Source of the DNA: Minwuiaceae bacterium
GTDB lineage: Bacteria; Pseudomonadota; Alphaproteobacteria; Minwuiales; Minwuiaceae
Reading direction: 5' to 3'
NCBI GenBank assembly: GCA_028278525.1
Contig: JANQEE010000054.1
Location: forward strand, 1 to 40,903
DNA length: 40,903 bases
In this document: one piece after another, positions 7,625-14,317 of the stretch
How the letters are laid out: every line of letters starts with the position of its first letter
Position numbering within the stretch: position 1 is the stretch's first letter
Program-made: the position numbers and the translations under genes
The notes under the pieces: generated by a model
Databases searched by the model: none
Seen by the model: only the letters and a program-made list of their open reading frames with translations
Told to the model about the DNA's origin: nothing

Positions 7625-7936
7625 ATGCAGACACACAAAGCCAAACGGGTCGAGATCACGATCGAGAAAGTGATGCAGTCCCGCCTGACGGAAGCGCTTA
7701 AAAATACCGGCGTGACAGGCTACACGATCCTGCCGGTCTTCGGCGGCTCGGGCCGGTCCGGCGAGTGGACCCGATCCGGCCAGGTCAGCCGCGCCGGCGG
7801 CATGGTGCAGGTGATCTGCATCATTCGGCCGGACCGTCTCGACGGCTTGCTCGAAGCCGCGTTTTCCGTGGTCGAACGGCACATCGGCGTCGTTTGCATT
7901 ACCGATTGCGAGGTTTTGCGGGCCGAGCGGTTCTAA
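7625..7936 (+). CDS. sbtB: PII-like regulator SbtB
   Basis: A 103-residue trimeric PII-like protein that binds adenyl nucleotides and, in cyanobacteria, docks on SbtA to gate bicarbonate uptake. The ferredoxin fold is clear: VEITIEKVMQSRLTEALKNT, GYTILPVFGGSG, then the T-loop region (RSGEWTRSGQ), VQVICIIRPDRLDGLLEAAF and HIGVVCITDCEVLRAERF. It ends at RAERF, so the Cys-containing C-terminal R-loop of some cyanobacterial SbtB proteins is missing. The ATG lies one base after the sbtA stop; a frame open upstream inside sbtA is not meaningful. A damaged second copy of its last 36 codons lies at 11933-12054. Confidence 0.9.
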   Translation: MQTHKAKRVEITIEKVMQSRLTEALKNTGVTGYTILPVFGGSGRSGEWTRSGQVSRAGGMVQVICIIRPDRLDGLLEAAFSVVERHIGVVCITDCEVLRAERF

Positions 7937-8011
7937 GTGTCTGTTCAAGAGTGCTGTGGCCGGGCCGCTCCCCATCCCAACGGCGCCCCCCGGGACAAAT
8001 CCACTGTCCTG

Positions 8012-8866
8012 TCAGCCAAGCTGTGACCGAAACCATTGCCATGCGCGCATCACGGCGGGTCGGTTGTCCCCGCGCCGGCGGCAAATGAAATAGGAATGGG
8101 TTTCCAGGCGTGTGCTTCCCAACGGACGCAGCGCACCGGACGTCAGTTCTTCTTCAAGCAGCGTCAGGTTCCCCAAGGCAATACCGGAGCCGGAGATCGC
8201 CGCTTCCCAGCAATTGGCGGTCACGTCGAAGCTAAGCCGTGCTGTAGGAGCAGCATCCAGACCGGCAACCGTGAACCACTTGGGCCATTCGTCCGGGCGT
8301 GCCTCCACGCTGATGAGCGGGAAGCGGGCAACCTCTCGGTCGCGCACGGTTCCGTTGCCGACAAGCGACGGCGCGGCAACGGGCGCTTTCACATCCACCA
8401 GAAGCCGCTGCGTCTCAAGCCCGGGCCACCGCCCGGTCGTACCATGCCGAACCCAGAGATCCGCATCGTCCGAAAAAGCCACGCGTGACGACACCGCGGT
8501 CTTGGTCGGCGCCATGGATGCCTCGAAGTCCGGCATGCGGGCCGCAAGCCAGCGCGTGGCGAATGTCGGTGTGCTGGCAACCGTGATCGGTTCCGTCGCG
8601 GCATCTCGGGATAACCCGTCCAGTGCGGATCGCAAAACACCGTTCGCCTCAGATGTCGCGGTCGCAATGTCGACGGCGCTGCGCCGCGCGTGGACACGGC
8701 CACCGCGCCGGTCGAACAACGGCAAACCCAAGTCGCGCTCGAACCGCCGAACCGAGTTGCTGATGGCGGATTCGGACAGCCCCAGTTCGCGCGCGGCCTG
8801 GGAAAAGCTGCCCAAACGAACGACGGATTCGACGACCTGCATGGCATTGAACGGAAGCCGTAGCAT
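8012..8866 (-). CDS. LysR-family transcriptional regulator
   Basis: A 284-residue LTTR of the GcvA-like subgroup. The winged HTH is at residues 1-60 (MLRLPFNAMQVVESVVRLGS, then FSQAARELGLSESAISNSVR). The effector domain follows from about 90 (EPITVASTPTFATRWLAARM, a typical LysR substrate-domain opening). The ATG at 8866 gives the usual MLRLP N-terminus; a GTG at 8872 is possible. It is divergent from a small NTF2-like gene, with a perfect LysR-type dyad (8876-8888) beside its start, so autoregulation and control of the neighbour are likely. It converges on sbtB. Confidence 0.88.
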   Translation of the reverse strand: MLRLPFNAMQVVESVVRLGSFSQAARELGLSESAISNSVRRFERDLGLPLFDRRGGRVHARRSAVDIATATSEANGVLRSALDGLSRDAATEPITVASTPTFATRWLAARMPDFEASMAPTKTAVSSRVAFSDDADLWVRHGTTGRWPGLETQRLLVDVKAPVAAPSLVGNGTVRDREVARFPLISVEARPDEWPKWFTVAGLDAAPTARLSFDVTANCWEAAISGSGIALGNLTLLEEELTSGALRPLGSTRLETHSYFICRRRGDNRPAVMRAWQWFRSQLG

Positions 8867-8875
8867 GCCCACACG

Positions 8876-8888
8876 TTACAAAATGTAA
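8876..8888. promoter_or_regulatory. LysR-type T-N11-A dyad
   Basis: TTACA-AAA-TGTAA is a perfect 13-bp dyad of the T-N11-A form typical of LysR regulators, in the divergent intergenic region 10 bp from the lysR start. It is placed for autoregulation and for control of the NTF2-like gene at 8977. Confidence 0.6.
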
Positions 8889-8976
8889 TGACGGCGAGCA
8901 ATTTGGCGTTTGTGAAATCCGCAGCGGTAACTAGCGTTCCAACCACTTAGCCCCCTGGGAATGGAGCCCAACGATA

Positions 8977-9342
8977 ATGCCTGATTGTTCGGAAATCTGC
9001 GCAGCGGCGGAAGCCTATTTCGATGCGCTACATACCGGTGACGCCGACCGCCTCCGCGATCTGTTCGTCCCGGAAGCGAACCTTTATGCGTCCTCGGACG
9101 GAGAGCTGAAGGTCATATCGATCGCCGATTACCTGGAGCTTGTCGCCGGTCGGGACTCGCCGGCGACACAGTCGCATCCGCGGTCAGGCCATGTCGTTTC
9201 CATAGACATGGCCGGACCCGACAGCGCCGTGGCAAAAGTAAACGTGGCTGTCCCACCCACAAGATTTGTCGACTTGCTCAGCTTTTTGCGAGTCGACGGG
9301 CGTTGGCGAATAGTATCGAAGGTGTATCGCGTTGTGGCTTGA
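8977..9342 (+). CDS. NTF2-like (SnoaL / lumazine-binding-like) protein
   Basis: A 121-residue cone-shaped alpha+beta barrel protein. It has the family opening (CSEICAAAEAYFDALHTGDADRLRDLFVPEANLY), the central SSDGELKVISIADYLELVAG, and the closing FVDLLSFLRVDGRWRIVSKV in which the W and K are well conserved in the putative lumazine-binding (PF12893) branch. Members serve as small isomerases, hydrolases or carrier subunits; nothing here identifies the substrate. ATG at 8977 follows GGAG with about ten bases. It is divergent from lysR and is its obvious regulatory target. Confidence 0.82.
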   Translation: MPDCSEICAAAEAYFDALHTGDADRLRDLFVPEANLYASSDGELKVISIADYLELVAGRDSPATQSHPRSGHVVSIDMAGPDSAVAKVNVAVPPTRFVDLLSFLRVDGRWRIVSKVYRVVA

Positions 9343-9942
9343 TGGTGTGCCGGAACGCAGTGTGATGACCAAGTCCGGCCTACAGGACTCGCTACTGAAC
9401 ACGGAGATTGAACAGGCGCTCCGCGTTCTGTTGCCGGGCTGGGGCGGAACCTCACCCCGCCAAGTTGGCGCGAAGTATCGGTAGTGACAGCATTCGGGTA
9501 ACGAGCGAGCTTCGTCGCTGGCCGGGAACTTGGCCCTGGCAATGTCCTCGGCACTCCGGTCCCCTGAATCTCGCAATCGCAAACCAGTCACCAAATGGTT
9601 GTCCAGAAAGTGTTGACTGACATCTCCAGATTGTTGCACAATTACACCTTTAAATAGCAATTAGTGAAAGAAGATATCTGAAAAATTGCTTTAGGTAAGG
9701 GGGATGTCATTCGGGGTGTGCGGTTTGCGCCAGGCGTAGCCAAAGGCCGCCCGCTGGCTTCGCAGCGTATAGACGATCGGACGATCCGGGAACGCGGTGA
9801 CACGTTGCAGTTGGGCGTCTCCCAGCCGACAGGAATCGTGTCCATTCCTGCGCCCCAGGGACGGCAACGACAGACCGAGGAACAGTTCCTGGTGGCAGCC
9901 GCAAGACCCCATAGCGAATACAACATACGATAGGGGGACACT
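9343..9942. other. 600-bp region without a convincing gene
   Basis: Short open frames occur on both strands here. The most protein-like is on the minus strand, 9691-9912 (73 residues, ending AFGYAWRKPHTPNDIPLT), but it has no ribosome site and is overlapped by frames of similar length. The stretch 9620-9700 is AT-rich compared with its surroundings. The last bases carry the ribosome site AGGGGGA (9932-9938) for the gene at 9943. The region may be decayed coding DNA. Confidence 0.4.
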
Positions 9943-11685
9943 GTGGGCGAAAGCGCTGCGACCGGCAAAAACATCGTGCTCTGCTCCGATGGGACGGGCA
10001 ATTCAGGTGGCAAGGGGCGGGGCACCAATGTCTGGCGTCTGTTTCAGGCCGTGGATCTGTCCAAAGGCGATCAAGTCGCGTTTCACGATGACGGTGTTGG
10101 AACTGAGGACTTCAAGCTCCTGAAGATTGTGGCGGGAGCCACGGGCTATGGACTTGGGCGCAACATCCGCGAGCTCTACGCTTCGCTGGTCAGGGTTTAC
10201 GATCCGGGCGACAGCGTCTTTCTGTACGGGTTCAGCAGGGGTGCTTACACCGTCCGCTCCCTGGCGAATTTCATCCATATCTTCGGTATCCTCGACCGGC
10301 ACGCCTTCGCCACCCCCGACGAACTGACGCGAAAAATATCTGACCTGTACAAAGACTACCGGCGGACGCCGAAAGACCGGCTGATTGCGTGCGCTACCGC
10401 ACCCGAGTCCCATCCCAAACAAGATGGCGTGATTGCCATGCTAGGCGTTTGGGACACGGTCGATGCAATCGGTGTGCCGGTGGACGGATTGCGCGATTTA
10501 GCCAGGGCGTATCTGGGATTGAAACACCACGAATATGAATCGAACAACTCCGTCCGGTCGGTGTTTCACGCGCTGGCTATAGACGACGAGCGGCAGAGCT
10601 TTCACCCGACCATGTTCGACGAGACAGAACATTCGCCAGAGGCCGGGCCGATCGAACAGGTGTGGTTCGCGGGTATGCATTCCAATGTCGGCGGTGGGTA
10701 TCCGAAAGACCAGGTTGCCTATATCAGCTTGTACTGGATGATGCGGAACGCCTCGGACGAGAAGATCCACGGCAACGGCAAGGCACTGCGCTTTCACCCT
10801 GGCGCTCTGGATGAGGTCAGAGACGTCGCAAATCTGCATGGCAAGGTTTACGACTCGCGATCCGGACTGTCTGCCTACTACCGTCCGCGCCACCGGGACG
10901 TCGGCGCATTCTCCCGAAGTACGATATCAGGGAAAGCGAAGATCCACGCCAGCGTCATGGCGAGGATCGCGCGCCGAACCGACGGTTATGCACCCAGCAA
11001 CATCCAGAACGATTACGAGGTGGTGGGCACGGATGCCGCGCCGAAGACCCTAATGAACCAGTCCGAACCAACCACGTCGTGCGTCTACAAAAAATTGATG
11101 GCGCGCGCGGAAGGGTTCGCGACGTGGCGTCGTCGTCTTTACTTTGCGTTCCTGGCGGTCACCTTATGGTTTATCGGCTATCTCGTCTGGGGCGTGTATT
11201 GCGCGCCGACGGCGGCGCCTGCCGATTGGCAAGAGTATGCCGCCGGTCTGGTCAAGAAGTTTGTTCCCATCGTTCCCGAGAGCGTCGTCGATCCGGCTTT
11301 TTCGCGGGCCGATTGGCTCACTGGATTCATAGGACTCTTGGGCCTGCTGTTCTGGATGCAACAGTTCGTCAAACGGCTTATCCGAAATCTGGCGAGTATG
11401 GCGTGGCGCGCCGTGTATCTTGAGACGGCCGCCGGCCATCCGTCGTCCGGCAAAATAGCGTCAAAGTACGCCAGCCGCCAGAATCAGCGCCAACGTCTTG
11501 AAAACCTGACCGCGTGTATCTCGGGCTCCGGTCCTCGAGCCATCGTCTGGGCGTTCAAAAAGGCGGGGATGTGGCAATGGGGGTTGGCTGTGCTTTGGAC
11601 TTCCCTAATCGCGATCGGCGCCTTTTCGATTGATTGGCCAAAGGCGATAAACAGCATCTATGAGGCCTGTTCGACGGGCTGTTGA
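9943..11685 (+). CDS. DUF2235 alpha/beta hydrolase with C-terminal membrane helices
   Basis: 580 residues. The first 330 form a DUF2235 domain, the fold of the Tle1 phospholipase effectors. It opens KNIVLCSDGTGNSGGKGRGT; the nucleophile elbow GFSRGA puts Ser at 98; GVWDTVDAIG gives Asp171; and WFAGMHSNVGGGY gives His246, a plausible triad. The C-terminal part has three hydrophobic segments (about 396-418, 456-475, 545-565), so the enzyme is membrane-anchored. GTG at 9943 has AGGGGGA five bases before it. No type VI secretion gene or immunity gene adjoins it, so a stand-alone membrane-lipid or ester hydrolase is as likely as an effector. Lower GC than its neighbours hints at transfer. Confidence 0.82.
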   Translation: MGESAATGKNIVLCSDGTGNSGGKGRGTNVWRLFQAVDLSKGDQVAFHDDGVGTEDFKLLKIVAGATGYGLGRNIRELYASLVRVYDPGDSVFLYGFSRGAYTVRSLANFIHIFGILDRHAFATPDELTRKISDLYKDYRRTPKDRLIACATAPESHPKQDGVIAMLGVWDTVDAIGVPVDGLRDLARAYLGLKHHEYESNNSVRSVFHALAIDDERQSFHPTMFDETEHSPEAGPIEQVWFAGMHSNVGGGYPKDQVAYISLYWMMRNASDEKIHGNGKALRFHPGALDEVRDVANLHGKVYDSRSGLSAYYRPRHRDVGAFSRSTISGKAKIHASVMARIARRTDGYAPSNIQNDYEVVGTDAAPKTLMNQSEPTTSCVYKKLMARAEGFATWRRRLYFAFLAVTLWFIGYLVWGVYCAPTAAPADWQEYAAGLVKKFVPIVPESVVDPAFSRADWLTGFIGLLGLLFWMQQFVKRLIRNLASMAWRAVYLETAAGHPSSGKIASKYASRQNQRQRLENLTACISGSGPRAIVWAFKKAGMWQWGLAVLWTSLIAIGAFSIDWPKAINSIYEACSTGC

Positions 11686-11932
11686 TCGCCGCATCGGGTT
11701 TCCGAAATCCGAGAACGCTCATCCATCGATGGAGGTCCGCATGGCCGGAGACACTCATCAAGCGCCTGCAAGACCTGGCGGCGAAAATCTGGGCGGCCGC
11801 GACCGTCGTATTGGCAGGCTGCTATTCGGCTAATTTTCCGGAACAGCCGATGTGTCGGTGGGCACTGACCCAACGCGCGCCGTGGCGGTTGTTGGCGACG
11901 ATACCTAACTACGGTTTCGCCGGTTCGGGTCT

Positions 11933-12054
11933 GGCCAGGTCAGCCGCCGGACCGTCTCGACGGCTTGCTCGAAGCCGCGTTTTCCGTCGTCGAACGGCAT
12001 ATCGGCGTCGTCCGCATCACCGATTGCGAGGTTTTGCGGGCCGAGCGGTTCTAA
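11933..12054 (+). pseudogene. Truncated second copy of the sbtB 3' end
   Basis: 11947-12054 matches the last 108 bases of sbtB (7829-7936) at 103 positions, including the stop codon. The 14 bases before it (11933-11946) match 7778-7791 exactly, so 37 bases present in sbtB are missing, which shifts the frame. Of the five substitutions only one cluster changes the product (Cys to Arg in GVVCITDC). Upstream of 11933 nothing resembles sbtB. This is an unexpressed remnant of a duplication or of an insertion into sbtB. Confidence 0.9.
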
Positions 12055-12071
12055 GCTTGAACCGCTCGGCC
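12039..12071. terminator. Perfect hairpin spanning the sbtB-remnant stop codon
   Basis: GGCCGAGCGGTTC (12039-12051), a 7-base loop containing the stop TAA, and GAACCGCTCGGCC (12059-12071) form a perfect 13-bp stem. There is no T-run, so it would be an atypical terminator or a 3'-protecting hairpin. The intact sbtB has the left arm but not the right one. Confidence 0.55.
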
Positions 12072-12142
12072 ACGAATTGGGTATTGTACCTCCCGAATTC
12101 GACGCATAAAAAGGCGACGATGCCGGTCGAATCAACCCTCCG

Positions 12143-12172
12143 GTAACCTTTCGTTAAGAGCGTGATGTATAG
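12143..12172 (+). promoter_or_regulatory. Possible promoter / CtrA-like site of the His-rich gene
   Basis: GTAA-N7-TTAA (12143-12157) is one base off the CtrA site TTAA-N7-TTAA, and TATAGT (12167-12172) could be a -10 box ten bases before the start codon. No good -35 is present. Suggestive only. Confidence 0.25.
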
Positions 12173-12181
12173 TCGTTGATC

Positions 12182-12559
12182 ATGTCGGGTCGCCGCCACA
12201 GCAGGGTTTTTCGCCTCGCGTTCGTGCTTGCCATGGCGTTCCATATGCTGTTGGCACCCGTAGACCACGCCGCCTCTCACAACCCGGCCGCACTCGCCCT
12301 CGCCGAAGTCGAGCGCCATGCCGTTTTGGCGTTTCACGACGCCGGCCACGGGCACGGCCACGAAGACGGCAGGCCCGACGAACGGCGCGCCGGCCATTCG
12401 CATGGCCACAACCCGGCCGACCACACGCACGATGTCCCGACGCCCGCCATTTTCGCGGGCCAGGCCGGTCCGATGGTCGGCAACGCGTGGGTCGACCTTG
12501 GCCCCCGTTCCCATAATCACGGTCCATCTTTCGGCATAGATCGTCCGCCGCGTACCTGA
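12182..12559 (+). CDS. Exported histidine-rich protein
   Basis: 125 residues from the ATG at 12182 (MSGRRHSRVFRLAFVLAMAF), an N-terminal signal or anchor helix followed by a mature part with about twenty histidines, in clusters such as HDAGHGHGHEDG, AGHSHGHNPADHTHD and SHNHG. Such clusters bind Zn2+, Ni2+ or Co2+, and the protein is probably a periplasmic metal buffer or sensor. No conserved domain was recognised. It precedes hupE by 64 bp on the same strand, with a hairpin between, and belongs to the same functional set. A TTG six bases upstream is an alternative start. Confidence 0.7.
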   Translation: MSGRRHSRVFRLAFVLAMAFHMLLAPVDHAASHNPAALALAEVERHAVLAFHDAGHGHGHEDGRPDERRAGHSHGHNPADHTHDVPTPAIFAGQAGPMVGNAWVDLGPRSHNHGPSFGIDRPPRT

Positions 12560-12575
12560 GTCGTTGCTGTCAGCC

Positions 12576-12597
12576 GAGCCCCTGCGGGGGGCTCTTT
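12576..12597 (+). terminator. Hairpin between the His-rich gene and hupE
   Basis: GAGCCCC (12576-12582), a 5-base loop and GGGGCTC (12588-12594), then TTTCT. A short U-tract suggests a weak terminator or attenuator that could lower hupE expression relative to the first gene. Confidence 0.55.
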
Positions 12598-12623
12598 CTG
12601 CAATCTCAACGACGGATCGATCC

Positions 12624-13358
12624 ATGTACCAACCATCTTCCCGGGATGGCCGGCGGGTGCATCGCGCGCCCCTACGCCTCCCGTTCTGTTTCCTCACCGC
12701 TATCTTTCTGGTCCTGGCCTTAACCGGCGTCGCCTCGGCGCACGCCGTCGCCGACGGCGACAAGGGCTACATCCAGGAGATCTCGGGCATCCACCTCCTG
12801 CCGTTCGTCTATCTCGGCGCCAAGCACATGGTCACGGGCTACGACCACTTGCTGTTTCTGTTCGGCGTGATCTTCTTCCTCTATCGGCTGAAGCACATCG
12901 CGATCTATGTCAGCCTCTTCGCCCTCGGCCATTCGACGACCATGCTGCTCGGCGTCTATTTCAACATCGGGATCAACAGCTACCTGATCGATGCGATCAT
13001 TGGTCTCTCGGTCGTCTATAAGGCGCTGGACAATCTGGGCGCGTACCAACGCTGGTTCGGGGTCCAGCCGAACACCAGGGCGGCGACCCTGATCTTCGGC
13101 CTGTTCCACGGCTTCGGCCTGTCCAGCAAGATCCTCGACTACGAGATCTCGCCCGATGGCCTGCTGGCCAACCTACTGGCATTCAATGTCGGCGTCGAAA
13201 TCGGCCAGCTTATCGCCCTCGCCGCGATCCTGATCGCGATGGGTTACTGGCGGCAGACGGCCGGTTTCTGGAAACACGCCTACACCGCCAACGTCGTGAT
13301 GATGAGCGCCGGCTTCGTGCTGATCGGCTATCAGCTCACCGGCTATGTCGTCGCCTAG
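12624..13358 (+). CDS. HupE/UreJ-family membrane protein
   Basis: A 244-residue polytopic inner-membrane protein of the HupE/UreJ_2 family, secondary permeases thought to move Ni2+ or related ions. After an N-terminal signal helix (about 20-42) come the conserved GAKHMVTGYDHLLFLFGVIF, with its metal-like His-Asp-His pattern, LFALGHSTTMLLGVYF and FGLFHGFGLSSKI. His residues on these helices are the family's likely metal ligands. ATG at 12624 was chosen because it starts the signal segment; the frame is open to 12564 inside the hairpin. It lies between a His-rich exported protein and a membrane anchor protein, a context that supports metal handling. Confidence 0.87.
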   Translation: MYQPSSRDGRRVHRAPLRLPFCFLTAIFLVLALTGVASAHAVADGDKGYIQEISGIHLLPFVYLGAKHMVTGYDHLLFLFGVIFFLYRLKHIAIYVSLFALGHSTTMLLGVYFNIGINSYLIDAIIGLSVVYKALDNLGAYQRWFGVQPNTRAATLIFGLFHGFGLSSKILDYEISPDGLLANLLAFNVGVEIGQLIALAAILIAMGYWRQTAGFWKHAYTANVVMMSAGFVLIGYQLTGYVVA

Positions 13359-13391
13359 ATCGTCTTAGAACGGAAAGAAAGCGAAATCCCC

Positions 13392-14078
13392 ATGTACAAT
13401 GCGAACAAACCTGTTGCCGACGAACTCCCGAGCTCGGGGCGCCTGCTGCGCTCGACCGCCATTGCCATCGTCGGCGCGGCGGCGATTCTGGTAACGGTCG
13501 TGCTCCCCTCCGAATACGGCATCGATCCCACTGGCGCCGGCCGCGTCCTCGGCCTGACCGAGATGGGCGAGATCAAAATCCAACTGGCCGAGGAGGCCGC
13601 GGCTGACGCCGCGGCCGGAACCGCGTCGGCACGCGAGGGCGGCGCACCCGAACCGGCCACTGCAGGTGCGGCGCCGCCCGCAGCGGCGGAGCCGGCGAGT
13701 CGGGCCGCCGCCAACAGCGTGCCGACGGCGTCGGCCGAGGCGCCACCGCCGGCCGGGCCGGAAACCCGAAGCGACGAGATCAGCGTCACGCTGTCGCCGG
13801 GCCAGGGCACGGAGATAAAGCTGGTCATGGACAAGGGCGCCCAGGCCCGTTTCGAGTGGACAGCGAACGGCGGCCTGCTGAACTACGACACCCACGGCGA
13901 CGGCGGCGGCCGATCGATATCCTACGAAAAGGGCCGCGGCGTTCCCGGCGACGAGGGCCTGCTCGTGGCCGCCTTCGACGGCAACCACGGCTGGTTCTGG
14001 CGCAACCGCACCAAACAGGACGTCACCCTGACGCTCCGTACCACCGGCGCCTATCGTGATCTGAAACGCGTGCTCTAG
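13392..14078 (+). CDS. Membrane anchor protein of the HupE cluster
   Basis: 228 residues. One N-terminal transmembrane helix (about 18-40, RLLRSTAIAIVGAAAILVTV) is followed by a Pro/Ala-rich linker (about 68-120) and a conserved C-terminal domain on the periplasmic side: ARFEWTANGGLLNYDTHGDG, the SISYEKGRG turn, and a GNHGWFWRNRT segment. Proteins of this build are often annotated only as 'transmembrane anchor protein' and recur next to HupE/UreJ genes. It starts 33 bp after hupE behind a purine-rich GGAAAG and is the last gene of the set, ahead of a GC-rich hairpin at 14097-14132. Its molecular role is unknown. Confidence 0.75.
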   Translation: MYNANKPVADELPSSGRLLRSTAIAIVGAAAILVTVVLPSEYGIDPTGAGRVLGLTEMGEIKIQLAEEAAADAAAGTASAREGGAPEPATAGAAPPAAAEPASRAAANSVPTASAEAPPPAGPETRSDEISVTLSPGQGTEIKLVMDKGAQARFEWTANGGLLNYDTHGDGGGRSISYEKGRGVPGDEGLLVAAFDGNHGWFWRNRTKQDVTLTLRTTGAYRDLKRVL

Positions 14079-14096
14079 AACATCGCGCAACGCCCC

Positions 14097-14132
14097 GTCC
14101 CCGCCGCCACGTCCACGCGGTGGCGGGGGCGG
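14097..14132 (+). terminator. GC-rich hairpin after the HupE cluster
   Basis: A strong stem with arms built from CCCCGCCGCCAC and GTGGCGGGG, loop GTCCACGCG, lies about 20 bp after the anchor-protein stop. There is no T-run, so termination is plausible but not proven. Confidence 0.45.
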
Positions 14133-14212
14133 AACCGCGAGTTCCGGAAACAGTACCTAGCGGCGGCTTCCCCATTTTCGGAATTGGGTTGGGCTCGCCG
14201 CGTGCAAGCTGG

Positions 14213-14274
14213 AAATTTCAGGGACCGTATATATAACCGACGAACTAAGTATTGCCGATCATGTATACTGTCCC
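14213..14274. repeat. REP/MITE-like inverted element
   Basis: GGGACCGTATA (14221-14231) and TATACTGTCCC (14264-14274) form an 11-bp inverted repeat with one mismatch around 32 bp of AT-rich DNA. It resembles the GGGACAGTATAC elements associated with REP-type IS200-like transposases. The lead-in AAATTTC plus one base plus GGGAC (14213-14225) recurs at 15996-16008. Confidence 0.5.
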
Positions 14275-14317
14275 CATAAGCTCCCGAACGCATGCTTACC
14301 CTCGGCTAGCGGGATTT

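Larger units (their letters stand above)
11686..12181. other. Intergenic region with gene debris
   Basis: About 500 bp between the DUF2235 gene and the His-rich gene. From 11933 it contains the broken sbtB copy and its hairpin, listed separately. The part 11686-11932 has overlapping frames without ribosome sites or recognisable products and looks like non-coding or decayed sequence. Confidence 0.5.

Noticed and set aside
6552..7673. 373-codon plus-strand frame
   Set aside because: Out-of-frame shadow of sbtA; Arg/Gly-rich, without membrane helices or domains.
9691..9912. 73-residue minus-strand ORF
   Set aside because: Looks somewhat protein-like but has no ribosome site and no recognised family; left as part of the unassigned region.
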